A DNA stretch of 64,000 nucleotides from Microbacterium jejuense. GTDB lineage: Bacteria; Actinomycetota; Actinomycetes; Actinomycetales; Microbacteriaceae. Shown here one piece after another: positions 1 to 8,592 of the stretch; positions within the stretch are counted from its first letter, which is position 1; every line of letters begins with the position of its first letter. The stretch is from positions 1 through 64,000 of the forward strand of contig NZ_JAEUAW010000003.1 of the NCBI RefSeq assembly GCF_019511665.1, given 5' to 3'. The notes under the pieces are model-generated. The model saw only the letters and a program-made list of their open reading frames with translations. It was not told the DNA's origin and did no database searches. The translations under genes and the position numbers were made by a program.

Positions 1-26
1 CAGCGTCAGCTGTGTATAAGAGCCAG
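1..26 (+). other. Nextera sequencing adapter remnant at contig end
   Basis: These bases match the last 26 bases of the Illumina Nextera read-1 adapter at 24 positions: nine bases of the primer part (CAGCGTCAG), then the Tn5 mosaic end. The two differences, at positions 10 and 23, are both A to C. This is library-preparation sequence, not genomic DNA, and it marks the left edge as a contig end. Confidence 0.93.
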
Positions 27-148
27 GCCGAAGGCGGAGGGGCGGGGGTAGGTCATCATCTCTCGCAGGTGCTCGCTCGTGTGCTTCCTGCCGGGACGAT
101 CCGCCCGGATCCGAATCCGGGACGACCGCGGTACCACCCTGCATTGAG

Positions 149-170
149 GGATGCCGGTGGCCCGGCATCC
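149..170. terminator. GGATGCC-arm hairpin
   Basis: Perfect 9-bp stem GGATGCCGG/CCGGCATCC with a 4-nt loop and no T-run. It may end a gene lost at the contig edge. The arms carry the word that recurs across the window. Confidence 0.5.
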
Positions 171-283
171 ATCCCCTCTCACTGCGGCTGTGACGGGCCT
201 GCCCCGTTCGGTTCTAGTGACGGAGCACAGCCCCGCGTTCTTCCGAAGACTCCCCGGTGATGGCCGGATCGATGTCGTTGGGG

Positions 284-314
284 TTGATTCTACCCGGCGT
301 CGGTGCGATAGGCT
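284..314 (+). promoter_or_regulatory. putative promoter of the beta-glucosidase gene
   Basis: TTGATT at 284-289 and TAGGCT at 309-314 are separated by 19 bases. TAGGCT is the commonest -10-like element in this window. Transcription would start near 321, just before the CebR-like box, leaving a leader of about 50 nt. Confidence 0.45.
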
Positions 315-324
315 GTGCCGCGCG

Positions 325-338
325 TGAGAGCGCTCCCA
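325..338. promoter_or_regulatory. CebR/CelR-like operator
   Basis: The 14-mer TGAGAGCGCTCCCA differs at one position from TGGGAGCGCTCCCA, the palindrome bound by the LacI-family cellobiose repressors CebR (Streptomyces) and CelR (Thermobifida). It lies just downstream of the predicted start of transcription, where a repressor would block elongation, and 34 bases before a GH1 beta-glucosidase start codon. Confidence 0.75.
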
Positions 339-372
339 CGCGCTCCAGGACCCACCGCATACGAAGGCGACG

Positions 373-1863
373 ATGCCCACTCCCCTGCGCCGCGACGGCG
401 ACCTCTCCCGTCGGACCTTCCTGCTCGCCACCGGCGGGATCACGCTCACCGCGGCGCTGGCCGCCTGCGCGCCGGGTGCGACGAGCACGTCGCCGAGCGG
501 CACGCCCACGCCGGCCCCGTGGACGCCGCCGGCAGAGCCGATGGCGTTCCCGGAGGGCTACACGTGGGGCGCGTCGACGAGCGCCTTCCAGATCGAGGGC
601 GCTCTCACCGCCGACGGCCGAGGACCGTCGGTGTGGGACACGTTCGCGGCTCTCCCCGGCAAGATCGCCGATCGTTCGACGGGGGATCCTGCTGCCGACC
701 AGTACCACCGCTACGCCGACGATGTCGCGCTCATGAGCTCGCTCGGGCTGGGCGCCTACCGGTTCTCGATCTCGTGGTCGCGCGTGCTGCCGACCGGCGC
801 GGGCGAGGTCAACCCGGCGGGTCTCGACTACTACCGGCGCCTCGTCGACGCGCTCGTCGGTGCCGGCATCCGTCCGGCCATCACGCTGTTCCACTGGGAT
901 CTGCCTCAGGCGCTGCAGGATGCCGGCGGCTGGGGCTCGCGCGACACCGCCGAACGGTTCGCCGATTACGCGGCGATCTGCTTCGACGCGCTGGGCGACG
1001 CCGAGGCGGACTGGCTGACCCTCAACGAGCCGAAGACGCACGCGTTCGTCGGCCACTGGTACGGCACCCATGCACCCGGCCTGCGCACGGCTGACGCGGC
1101 AGCCGCGGCCGTCCATCATCAGCTGCTCGCGCACGGCCTCGCGGTGCAGCGCTTCCGCGACAGCGGCGCACTCGGCCGCATCGGCGCCGCGCTCAACCTC
1201 ATCCCGGTGATCGCCACCGAGCCCGACTACCCCGAGGCCGCGACGTTCACCGACGCGCGCGAGAACCGGCTCTTCCTCGACCCCGTGCTGAAGGGCTCCT
1301 ACCCGGACGATGCGATCGGCGATCAGCCCGGTCAGCTGCCCGCCGACCCCGAGGCCTTCCGCGCACTGCAGCAGCCGGGCGACCTCGAAGTGATCTCGAC
1401 GCCGTGCGACCTGCTCGCGATCCAGTACTACGGCGTCACCGGCGTGGATGGGATCGGCAACACGGTGGAGGCAGCGCCGACCTCGGCGGCGAGCTGGCAG
1501 CAGATCGAGCCGCGGGGCCTGTACGACCTGCTCGTGCGGCTGAAGGACGAGTACCCCGCGATCCCGCTGGTCATCACCGAGAACGGCATCCCCGACCCGA
1601 CCGCCGACCTGACGGTCGACGATCCGGATCGTGTCGAGTTCCTGCGTTCGCACTTCCAGCAGGCCGCCCGCGCGATCGGCGACGGCGTGCCCCTCGAGGG
1701 CCACTACGTGTGGTCGCTGCTCGACAACTTCGAGTGGGCCGAGGGGTACACCCAGCGCTGGGGCATCATCGCGGTCGACTTCGAGACGCAGGAGCGCACC
1801 CCGAAGAAGAGTGCCGGCTTCTTCGCGGACGTCATCGCCGCGAACGCGGTGGCGCGCGACTGA
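373..1863 (+). CDS. secreted lipoprotein GH1 beta-glucosidase
   Basis: Glycoside hydrolase family 1 enzyme, expected to hydrolyse cellobiose or other beta-glucosides with retention. The acid/base Glu is E219 in TLNEP and the nucleophile is E403 in VITENG; the FHWDLPQ and SISWSR motifs of the barrel are intact. The N-terminus (residues 1-35) has a twin-arginine signal (SRRTFL, R13-R14), a hydrophobic stretch and a lipobox ending LAAC32, so the mature protein should be a Tat-exported lipoprotein, followed by a Ser/Thr/Pro linker to about residue 53. Most GH1 enzymes are cytoplasmic, so export is notable. A CebR-like operator upstream suggests induction by cellobiose or cello-oligosaccharides. 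Substrate choice is inferred from that operator, not from active-site residues. Confidence 0.95.
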   Translation: MPTPLRRDGDLSRRTFLLATGGITLTAALAACAPGATSTSPSGTPTPAPWTPPAEPMAFPEGYTWGASTSAFQIEGALTADGRGPSVWDTFAALPGKIADRSTGDPAADQYHRYADDVALMSSLGLGAYRFSISWSRVLPTGAGEVNPAGLDYYRRLVDALVGAGIRPAITLFHWDLPQALQDAGGWGSRDTAERFADYAAICFDALGDAEADWLTLNEPKTHAFVGHWYGTHAPGLRTADAAAAAVHHQLLAHGLAVQRFRDSGALGRIGAALNLIPVIATEPDYPEAATFTDARENRLFLDPVLKGSYPDDAIGDQPGQLPADPEAFRALQQPGDLEVISTPCDLLAIQYYGVTGVDGIGNTVEAAPTSAASWQQIEPRGLYDLLVRLKDEYPAIPLVITENGIPDPTADLTVDDPDRVEFLRSHFQQAARAIGDGVPLEGHYVWSLLDNFEWAEGYTQRWGIIAVDFETQERTPKKSAGFFADVIAANAVARD

Positions 1864-1924
1864 CACCGGCGGGAATGCCCACGGCGGCGCCAGGGTTTCT
1901 GGACTCGTGCCAAGATTGACGTCC

Positions 1925-3277
1925 GTGACCGCAGCACCCACCTCGCCCGAGAACCACCGGGCCGCCATCGCTCCCGAGAGCGCCCCCACCCGCCGCGTCG
2001 CGTGGGCCTCGATGGTCGGCACGTCGCTCGAATCCTTCGACTTCTACCTCTACGCCTACTTCTCCGCGTTCTTCGTCGGGCCTCTCTTCTTCGACCCGCT
2101 CGGCGAGGTCGGAGCGACGAGCGTCGCGTTCCTCACGATCGCACTCGCCTTCGTGGTGCGCCCGGTGGGCGCCCTCATCTTCGGCTACATGGGCGACCGG
2201 CTCGGCCGGCGCGCGACGCTCCTGTGGACGGTCGCGCTGATGGGTGTCGCCACCGGGCTCATCGGGCTCCTCCCGACCTACGCGCAGGCCGGCTGGCTCG
2301 GTGCCGTGCTGCTCATCCTGCTGCGCATCGTGCAGGGCCTGTCGCTCGGCGGCGAGTGGGGCGGTTCGATCCTCATCGCCACCGAGAACTCCGGCCCGGT
2401 CAAGCGCGCGTTCTACGCCGCGATCCCCCAGCTCGGCTCGCCGGTCGGGTCCATCCTGTCGGCCGCCGTGTTCATCGTCCTCACCGCCGTCCTTCCTGCG
2501 GAGCAGATGGCGGAGTGGGGCTGGCGCATCCCGTTCCTCCTCGCCCTCCCGCTGCTGCTGGTCTCGCTCTACCTGCGGTGGTCCATCACCGAGACGCCGG
2601 TCTTCACCGGTCTGGTCACGGAGGGCCGACGCGATCGCGTGCCGTTCGTCACGATGTTCGCGAAGCGTCCCGGAGCCATGGCGATCGCGATCGGCGCGGC
2701 GCTGCTCGGCATCGGCTCGTACTCACTGATGAACACGTACACCGTCAACTACGGCGTCGCCGAGCTCGGATTCAGCTTCCAGGACCTGCTGATCGCGACC
2801 ACGATCGGCGGCCTGCTGCAGCTGGTGACCATTCCGCTCTTCGGAGCGTGGGCGAGCCGCATCGGCTCGGCGCGCGTGGTGCTGTGGGGTGCCCTCGGCA
2901 CGCTCGTCATCACGTTCCCGATGTACTTCCTGCTGCAGTTCGCGACCTTCCCGATCCTCGTGGCGACCATGATCGTCGGCGGCATCCTCCCCACGATGGC
3001 CTGGGCGGCGCTGGGCGGCCTCATGAACGACCTGTTCCCCGACAGGTTCCGGTACTCGGCTCTGTCGTTCTCGTACGCCCTGGCGGCGACGATCAGCGGC
3101 TTCGTCCCCTATCTCACCCTGCAGCTGGGCTCGGCGACCGGGTTCGCCTGGTGGCACCCCGGCGTGATCCTCGCGATCATGTCGGCGATCACGCTCGTCT
3201 CCGCCTGGCTGGCCGCCCGCCGGCCGGTCGAGCCCGAGCTCGCGACCGAGCCCGAGACGGCGACCGTCGCCGCCTGA
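1925..3277 (+). CDS. MHS-family MFS transporter (organic acid/osmolyte:H+ symport)
   Basis: A 450-residue major facilitator protein of the metabolite:H+ symporter type, related to shikimate, proline/betaine and dicarboxylate carriers. Evidence: the opening SLESFDFYLYAYFSAFF segment in TM1, the loop 2-3 signature GYMGDRLGRR, the RIVQGLSLGGEWGG segment in TM4 and the RWSITETPVF motif in the central loop; about 12 membrane segments. I chose the GTG at 1925, since codons upstream read into the end of the preceding gene; TTG at 1916 is an alternative. An AAGATT sits 7 nt before the GTG, resembling the leaderless promoters elsewhere here. The substrate cannot be read from sequence. Confidence 0.9.
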   Translation: MTAAPTSPENHRAAIAPESAPTRRVAWASMVGTSLESFDFYLYAYFSAFFVGPLFFDPLGEVGATSVAFLTIALAFVVRPVGALIFGYMGDRLGRRATLLWTVALMGVATGLIGLLPTYAQAGWLGAVLLILLRIVQGLSLGGEWGGSILIATENSGPVKRAFYAAIPQLGSPVGSILSAAVFIVLTAVLPAEQMAEWGWRIPFLLALPLLLVSLYLRWSITETPVFTGLVTEGRRDRVPFVTMFAKRPGAMAIAIGAALLGIGSYSLMNTYTVNYGVAELGFSFQDLLIATTIGGLLQLVTIPLFGAWASRIGSARVVLWGALGTLVITFPMYFLLQFATFPILVATMIVGGILPTMAWAALGGLMNDLFPDRFRYSALSFSYALAATISGFVPYLTLQLGSATGFAWWHPGVILAIMSAITLVSAWLAARRPVEPELATEPETATVAA

Positions 3278-3289
3278 CGATCGGAACGA

Positions 3290-3323
3290 GTGGATGCCGG
3301 CGGCCTCGGGCGCCGGCATCCAC
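3290..3323. terminator. terminator hairpin after the MHS transporter
   Basis: Perfect 13-bp stem, GTGGATGCCGGCG/CGCCGGCATCCAC, with an 8-nt loop, 12 bases after the stop codon. No strong T-run follows. Both arms carry GGATGCC. Confidence 0.8.
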
Positions 3324-3350
3324 TGTTCCCGGGGGTACTGCCGGCCCCGG

Positions 3351-3356
3351 TAGACT
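3351..3356 (+). promoter_or_regulatory. putative -10 element of valS
   Basis: TAGACT, which would give a leader of about 57 nt before valS. No clear -35 box and no T-box-like structure are seen. Confidence 0.4.
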
Positions 3357-3419
3357 CGGACGACATCCCACACTCAGGCACGCTCACACAGTGCCGCACA
3401 TATCGATCGAGGAGACCTC

Positions 3420-6020
3420 ATGTCCGACGCGCTGATTCCGGAGAAGCCCGCACTGGAGGGCCTCGAGACCAAGTGGGATGAGGCGTGGAACGCGCAGGGC
3501 ACCTACCTGTTCGATCGCGAGCGTGCCGCCCAGGCCGGACGTGGCGGCGTCTTCTCCGTCGACACCCCTCCGCCCACCGCATCCGGGTCGCTGCACATCG
3601 GGCACGTGTTCTCGTTCACGCACACCGATCTCAAGGTGCGCTTCGAGCGCATGCGCGGCAAGACCGTGTTCTACCCGATGGGCTGGGACGACAACGGCCT
3701 GCCGACCGAGCGTCGCGTGCAGAACTATTACGGCGTGCGCTGCGACCCGTCGCTGCCGTACGACCCCGACTTCACTCCCCCGTTCGAGGGCGGCGACAAC
3801 AAGTCCAGCCGCGCCGCCGACCAGGTTCCGATCAGCCGCCGCAACTTCATCGAACTGTGCGAGAAGCTCACCGTCGAGGACGAGAAGCAGTTCGAGGCGC
3901 TGTTCCGCCAGCTCGGTCTGAGCGTCGACTGGACTCAGACCTACCGGACGATCTCGGACGACACGATCCGCACCAGCCAGCTGGCGTTCCTGCGCAACCT
4001 CGAGCGCGGCGAGGCGTACCAGGACCTCGCGCCCACGATGTGGGACATCGACTTCCGCACCGCCGTCGCCCAGGCCGAGCTCGAGGACCGCGAGCAGCAG
4101 GCGTCGTTCCACACGATCGACTTCCCCTTCGCGGACGGCTCGGGCGCGATCACGATCGAGACCACGCGGCCTGAGCTGCTGCCCGCCTGCGTCGCGATCG
4201 TGACGCACCCCGAGGGACCGCACAAGCACCTCATCGGCACGAAGGTGCGCAGCCCCTTCTTCGGCGCCGACATCGAGATCCACGGCCACCATCTCGCTCA
4301 GCCCGACAAGGGAACGGGCGCCGCGATGGTCTGCACGTTCGGCGACGTGACCGACATCGTGTGGTGGCGCGAGCTGCGCACCACCGACGGCCGCCACCTG
4401 CCGAACATGACGACGATCGGCCTCGACGGCCGCTTCCTGCCGAAGGCGCCCGCCATCGTCGAGAGCGCCGAGGCGATCGCCTGGTACGAGGCCGAGATGG
4501 CCGGCAAGACGGTGTTCTCGGCCCGCAAGGCGCTCGTCGAGAAGCTGCAGGAGACCGGCGACATGACCGCCGTCGGCAAGCCGTTCAACCACGCCGTGAA
4601 GTTCTTCGAGAAGGGCGACCGCCCGCTCGAGATCGTCTCGACCCGCCAGTGGTACATCCGCAACGGCGCCCGTGACGAGCAGCTGCGCGACAAGCTCATC
4701 GCGCTCGGCCAGCAGATGTCGTGGCATCCCGATTTCATGCGCGTCCGCTACGAGAACTGGACCAACGGCCTCACCGGCGACTGGCTGGTGTCGCGCCAGC
4801 GGTTCTTCGGCGTGCCGATCCCGATCTGGTACGGCCTCGACGAGAACGGCGAGCGGGACTACTCCCGCGTGCTCACCCCCGATCTGAACTCGCTCCCGGT
4901 CGACCCGTCGAGCGACGTCCCCCCGGGGTACACCGCCGACCAGCGCGGGGTCCCCGGCGGCTTCGACGGCGAGACCGACATCTTCGACACGTGGGCGACC
5001 TCGTCGCTGACACCGCAGCTCGCCGGCGGCTGGGAGCGCGATCCCGAGCTGTGGAGCCTGGTGGCTCCGTTCGACGTGCGCCCGCAGGGCCAGGACATCA
5101 TCCGCACCTGGCTGTTCTCGACGATGCTGCGCAGCGCCCTCGAGGACGACCGCGCGCCGTGGACGGATGCCGCCGTCTCGGGCTTCATCGTCGACCCCGA
5201 CCGCAAGAAGATGTCGAAGTCGAAGGGCAACGTCGTCACGCCCGCCGACGTGCTGTCGCAGCACGGCTCGGACGCGGTGCGCTACTGGGCCGCGTCGAGC
5301 CGCCTGGGCAACGACGCGGCCTTCGACCCGCAGAACCCGACGCAGATCAAGATCGGGCGCCGCCTTGCGATCAAGGTGCTCAACGCCGCCAAGTTCGTGC
5401 TGTCGTTCCCGGTTCCCGACGGCGCCGAGGTGACGCACGCGCTGGACGCGTCGATGCTCGCCACCCTGCACGGCGTCGTCCGCGAGGCCACGAAGGCGTA
5501 CGAGAACTACGACCACGCCCGCGCGCTCGAGCTGACCGAGTCCTTCTTCTGGACCTTCTGCGACGACTACCTCGAGTTGGTCAAGGAGCGCGCGTACAAC
5601 CAGACCGACACCGGGCAGGCCTCGGCCGCGCTCGCGCTGCGGCTGGCGCTGTCGGCGCTGCTGCGCCTGCTCGCCCCGGTGCTGTCGTTCGCGACCGAAG
5701 AGGCCTGGTCGTGGTTCAACGAGGGCTCGGTGCACACCGCCGCGTGGCCGGTCGCACCCGAGGACGAGTGGGGCGACCCCGCCGTGCTGGCCGTCGTGGG
5801 TGAGGCGCTCATCGGCGTCCGCCGCGCCAAGACCGAGGCCAAGGTGTCGCAGAAGGCGGAGGTCGCGCGCGCCGTGATCGCCGGTCCCGCGGAGTCCCTG
5901 TCCCTCATCAAGCTCGCCGAGGGCGACCTGCGAGCCGTGGGCCGCATCGCCGCCGTCGAATACGAGGATGCCGACACGCTGGCCGTGACGGCGATCGAAC
6001 TCGCCCCGCAGGAGGACTGA
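3420..6020 (+). CDS. valS: valine--tRNA ligase
   Basis: Class I aminoacyl-tRNA synthetase that charges tRNA-Val, 866 residues. The ATP-site HIGH motif is H59-IGH62 in SGSLHIGHVF, and KMSKS is at about 597-601 in DRKKMSKSKGNVV. The segment YPMGWDDNGLPTERRVQNYYGV is the usual ValRS sequence after HIGH. The editing domain lies between about residues 190 and 400, and the C-terminal anticodon-binding region contains WSWFNEGSVH. A strong ribosome site (GAGGAG) precedes the ATG. A 79-codon gene follows after one base and is probably cotranscribed. Confidence 0.98.
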   Translation: MSDALIPEKPALEGLETKWDEAWNAQGTYLFDRERAAQAGRGGVFSVDTPPPTASGSLHIGHVFSFTHTDLKVRFERMRGKTVFYPMGWDDNGLPTERRVQNYYGVRCDPSLPYDPDFTPPFEGGDNKSSRAADQVPISRRNFIELCEKLTVEDEKQFEALFRQLGLSVDWTQTYRTISDDTIRTSQLAFLRNLERGEAYQDLAPTMWDIDFRTAVAQAELEDREQQASFHTIDFPFADGSGAITIETTRPELLPACVAIVTHPEGPHKHLIGTKVRSPFFGADIEIHGHHLAQPDKGTGAAMVCTFGDVTDIVWWRELRTTDGRHLPNMTTIGLDGRFLPKAPAIVESAEAIAWYEAEMAGKTVFSARKALVEKLQETGDMTAVGKPFNHAVKFFEKGDRPLEIVSTRQWYIRNGARDEQLRDKLIALGQQMSWHPDFMRVRYENWTNGLTGDWLVSRQRFFGVPIPIWYGLDENGERDYSRVLTPDLNSLPVDPSSDVPPGYTADQRGVPGGFDGETDIFDTWATSSLTPQLAGGWERDPELWSLVAPFDVRPQGQDIIRTWLFSTMLRSALEDDRAPWTDAAVSGFIVDPDRKKMSKSKGNVVTPADVLSQHGSDAVRYWAASSRLGNDAAFDPQNPTQIKIGRRLAIKVLNAAKFVLSFPVPDGAEVTHALDASMLATLHGVVREATKAYENYDHARALELTESFFWTFCDDYLELVKERAYNQTDTGQASAALALRLALSALLRLLAPVLSFATEEAWSWFNEGSVHTAAWPVAPEDEWGDPAVLAVVGEALIGVRRAKTEAKVSQKAEVARAVIAGPAESLSLIKLAEGDLRAVGRIAAVEYEDADTLAVTAIELAPQED

Positions 6021-6021
6021 C

Positions 6022-6261
6022 ATGCAGCTCGGTACGCGCTGGACGGCCGGGGAGCAGCCCCCGGCCGCGGTTCCTCAGGAGCTCCACGAACAGCTGGCCG
6101 CCGTCGAGCGCGACCTGCCTCCCGGGACGCCGGCGCCCCGCTGGACGCTCACATGGCTGGAGGGCCGGCCGGTCGCCGAGCTCGACACCGGCGTGATCGT
6201 GACGATCGACCGGACCGGAGCCGTCGTGGTGCGTCACGACGACGAGGACGAGTTCGCCTGA
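6022..6261 (+). CDS. small hypothetical protein cotranscribed with valS
   Basis: Unrecognised 79-residue protein. The start is supported by GGAGG inside the last codons of valS and by one-base spacing from its stop. It is soluble, with a beta-rich middle (RWTLTWLEGRPVAELDTGVIVTID) and an acidic C-terminus (DDEDEFA), and has no membrane segment or metal motif. The tight coupling suggests a translation-linked role, but that is only context. Its end lies 7 bases from the convergent MFS gene, with no hairpin between. Confidence 0.8.
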   Translation: MQLGTRWTAGEQPPAAVPQELHEQLAAVERDLPPGTPAPRWTLTWLEGRPVAELDTGVIVTIDRTGAVVVRHDDEDEFA

Positions 6262-6268
6262 GTCCCGC

Positions 6269-7627
6269 TCAGGTGGCCGGTGCGGGCTCTGCCTCCGCGC
6301 CAGCCTCGCGGGTTCCGACGATCAGCAGCCGCAGCGCGGCGATGGTGGCGATGGCGACGATCACCCCCGAGATCACAAAGGGCAGCTGCAGGCTGATGCG
6401 TGAGACGAGGCCGCCCAGCAGCGTCGCGATCGGGAAGATGCCCCACGTCAGCATGCGGGTGATCCCCAGCACGCGCCCGAACAGATGCGGCGGGATGATC
6501 TGCTGCCGCAGAGCGCCCCACGGCACGTTCCACGTCGACACCGCGAACGCCATGAGCGCGTAAGCCGCGATCGCGAGCCCGACGTTCGGGGCGACGCCGA
6601 TCAGCACCGACGACACCGCGACGATGGCGTTGGCGGCGACCATCACCGGGCCGCGTCCGAACCGGGAGACCATACGCGAGGCCAGCAGCGAGCCCACGAG
6701 CGCACCGATGCCGATGCCTGCGGTGACGAAGCCGATCGCGACCGGGTCGACATGGTGCACGTCGAGGAAGAACAGCACCGTGACGGCCTGGGCGAAAGAC
6801 AGGCAGCATCCGACGATCGACGTGAAGACGACCATCGAGCGCAGATAGGAGTGTCGCCACAGGAAGCGGATCGCCTCACGGGCCGATACCGACGTCTGCG
6901 GGAGCGGCGCCGGCACCGGCTCCGAGGTCGCGCCGGCGGGCGCCACGTCGGGCGCGGTGGGATCGGGCACCGTCTCGGGCGCGGGCTCGCGCAGCGGGCG
7001 CGCCGCCGACAGCGGCAGCATGAGCGCCAGCGCGATGGGCACGAGGTAGGCGGCTCCGCCCACCCACAGCGGCACCGCGAGGGCGATGCCGAACAGCACG
7101 CCGCCGATCGGCGTGGCGATGAAGCTGTCGATCGTGATCTGCGCGGCCTGCATCCAGCCGTTCGCACGATCGAGCTGCTCGCGCTTCACGACGCCGGGGA
7201 TGACGGCGTTCGTGGCGTTGTCGAAGAGGGTCTCGCCGAGGCCGAACACCAGCGTGCCCGCGAAGAGCGCCCAGATCGACAGGGTGCCGGTCACCGTGAG
7301 CACGGCGAGCACGAGAGCCGCACCGCCGCGCACCGTGTTCGCGACCGCCATGACGATGCGGCGGTCGAACCTGTCGACGATCATCCCCGCCGGCAGTCCG
7401 AAGAGCAGCCACGGCAGGAACGCCAGCGCTCCCAGCACCGAGATCATGAGCGGATCGCGGGTCAGGGTCGTGGCGATGAGAGGCACCGCCGTACGGCCGA
7501 TGCCGTCGGCCAGATTGCTGAAGGCGGCCGCTGTCCAGAGCTTCCCGAAGTCGGGGCCGAGCGGGACTCTGCGTGCCCGCCCGGCCGACGACTCGGCCTC
7601 AGACGCGATGTCGACGGACTCGGTCAT
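6269..7627 (-). CDS. MFS exporter (DHA3/EntS-like)
   Basis: A 452-residue major facilitator with about 12 membrane helices, of the MFS_3 drug/siderophore exporter type. Evidence: [24 protein letters not shown] in TM1, [14 protein letters not shown] as the loop 2-3 motif, and [13 protein letters not shown] in TM4-5. A long charged/Pro-rich cytoplasmic loop (about residues 215-245) separates the halves. Its ATG overlaps the stop of the upstream 76-aa gene, so translation is coupled. As the last gene of an ArsR-type regulator operon it is probably an efflux pump controlled by that regulator. Siderophore versus drug export cannot be decided. Confidence 0.9.
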   Translation of the reverse strand: MTESVDIASEAESSAGRARRVPLGPDFGKLWTAAAFSNLADGIGRTAVPLIATTLTRDPLMISVLGALAFLPWLLFGLPAGMIVDRFDRRIVMAVANTVRGGAALVLAVLTVTGTLSIWALFAGTLVFGLGETLFDNATNAVIPGVVKREQLDRANGWMQAAQITIDSFIATPIGGVLFGIALAVPLWVGGAAYLVPIALALMLPLSAARPLREPAPETVPDPTAPDVAPAGATSEPVPAPLPQTSVSAREAIRFLWRHSYLRSMVVFTSIVGCCLSFAQAVTVLFFLDVHHVDPVAIGFVTAGIGIGALVGSLLASRMVSRFGRGPVMVAANAIVAVSSVLIGVAPNVGLAIAAYALMAFAVSTWNVPWGALRQQIIPPHLFGRVLGITRMLTWGIFPIATLLGGLVSRISLQLPFVISGVIVAIATIAALRLLIVGTREAGAEAEPAPAT

Positions 7628-7854
7628 CGCGGAAGAACACCCAGGGCGCCTCGTGCCTCGGCCGCGCCGCGGGCGCGCGTGGCGGCATCCTGAACCGCGA
7701 TGGCCTCGCGGCGGGCGACGCTCGCGCGTCGCTCGAGCCGTGCGGCGACGAACGCGTCGAGGGTGGATGCCGCCTGCAGCAGTGTGCGCTCGAACGCGGT
7801 CGTGCGGGCTTGGGCGTGGGACGACGTGACGTGGTGGGCGGTGATGGCGGTCAT
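7624..7854 (-). CDS. small hypothetical protein in the ArsR-MFS operon
   Basis: Unrecognised 76-residue, Ala- and Arg-rich, probably helical protein without membrane segment or cysteines. AGGAG sits about 7 bases before the ATG. Its stop overlaps the MFS start by 4 nt, and it begins 10 nt after the regulator stop, so all three genes form one operon. It could assist the regulator or pump, or act mainly as a translational coupler. Confidence 0.7.
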   Translation of the reverse strand: MTAITAHHVTSSHAQARTTAFERTLLQAASTLDAFVAARLERRASVARREAIAVQDAATRARGAAEARGALGVLPR

Positions 7855-7864
7855 GACAGCGCTC

Positions 7865-8485
7865 CTAGTCTTCGAGTTCCGGAAGCGGGAACACGTCGGC
7901 CCGGATGGTGACGGGTCGGACGTTCTCGCCGGTCTGATTGCGGTAGTTGTCCACGGCGTCGTCGATCAGCGCCATGATCTTGCGGGAGAGTTCTGCGGAC
8001 TGCTCCGGGGTGAGGCGCGCCGTGGCGGTGGAGATCATGCTCCCCTCCTGCCACTGGTCCTCCTCTTCGGCCAGACCGCGATCGATGAACTCCATGAGCT
8101 GCTCTTGGCGGAGCTTGAAGAACTCACCCATGACGATCTGGGTCGCTGCCCGGCCGGACGGTGTCTTGATGGCCTCGGGGTTGGCGAACGACACGCCGCC
8201 CTTCGGCCGCTCCCACCAGCGTTCCCGGCCCGAACCGCGGCCGTCCACCTCGTGGATCAGGTCCTGCTTGGCGAGGGCGCGCAGGTGGTAACTGGTCGAG
8301 CCCGAGGACTCCCCGAGCCGCTCGGCCAGCGAACTGGCGGTCTGCGGTCCGTACTGACTGAGGATGTCGTAGATCTTGACCCGCAGCGGGTGCGCGAGAG
8401 CTCGCAGCGCGCCGGCATCGAGGACGCGGTCGCCACGCGGGTTCTCGGCGGCATCTGGCCGGGTGCGAGGGGTCTCGTCTTCCAT
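7865..8485 (-). CDS. ArsR-type winged-helix transcriptional regulator
   Basis: A 206-residue regulator. The winged HTH at about residues 20-85 reads ALAHPLRVKIYDILSQYGPQTASSLAERLG, then SSGSTSYHLRALAKQDLIHEV, typical of ArsR/HTH_20 proteins. The C-terminal half has conserved Trp/Glu-rich segments (ERWWERPKGG, EEDQWQEG) as in actinobacterial regulators of MFS pumps, and lacks the Cys pairs of metal-sensing ArsR members. I use the ATG at 8485, with AGGAC four bases upstream, instead of a longer start inside the operator region. It probably represses its own operon through the TGCAAAG sites just upstream. Confidence 0.9.
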   Translation of the reverse strand: MEDETPRTRPDAAENPRGDRVLDAGALRALAHPLRVKIYDILSQYGPQTASSLAERLGESSGSTSYHLRALAKQDLIHEVDGRGSGRERWWERPKGGVSFANPEAIKTPSGRAATQIVMGEFFKLRQEQLMEFIDRGLAEEEDQWQEGSMISTATARLTPEQSAELSRKIMALIDDAVDNYRNQTGENVRPVTIRADVFPLPELED

Positions 8486-8502
8486 GTCCTCAAAGATAGC
8501 GA

Positions 8503-8551
8503 TGCAAAGAACCCTTTGCAAGCATTTCTTTGCAACCACTGTTTTGCAAAG
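8503..8551. promoter_or_regulatory. TGCAAAG operator cluster between arsR-type gene and M3 peptidase
   Basis: Four copies of one heptamer: TGCAAAG at 8503-8509, CTTTGCA at 8514-8520, CTTTGCA at 8528-8534 and TGCAAAG at 8545-8551. The first two form a perfect palindrome with a 4-nt centre, and the third and fourth form a wider inverted pair. The AT-rich cluster starts 17 bases upstream of the regulator start codon and ends 28 bases before the divergent promoter. Confidence 0.75.
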
Positions 8552-8579
8552 ACATCTCGGCATGCCGAGCCGCGCGCAC

Positions 8580-8585
8580 TAGGCT
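8580..8585 (+). promoter_or_regulatory. -10 element, leaderless M3 peptidase transcript
   Basis: TAGGCT, 7 nt before the ATG at 8593. Confidence 0.6.
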
Positions 8586-8592
8586 GGCGGGC

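Larger units (their letters stand above)
27..372. other. intergenic DNA at contig edge
   Basis: No convincing gene lies here. The stretch holds two short hairpins (104-121, arms CCCGGAT/ATCCGGG with loop CCGA; and 149-170, listed separately) and the regulatory region of the beta-glucosidase gene. A minus-strand gene beginning near base 59 and cut by the contig end is possible but has no good ribosome site and too little sequence to judge. Confidence 0.6.

Noticed and set aside
6..59. Possible minus-strand gene start (MMTYPRPSAFG) running into the contig edge
   Set aside because: No good ribosome site or -10 element, only about ten codons before the adapter, and hairpins upstream; not enough to call a gene.
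214..2022. Long minus-strand open frame opposite the beta-glucosidase
   Set aside because: Arg/Val-rich translation typical of antisense frames in GC-rich DNA; no domain, and the plus-strand gene has all catalytic residues.
3324..3419. T-box riboswitch before valS
   Set aside because: The leader is under 60 nt with no specifier loop or T-box sequence.
3384..6023. 879-codon minus-strand frame opposite valS
   Set aside because: Antisense shadow of a complete ValRS; composition not protein-like.
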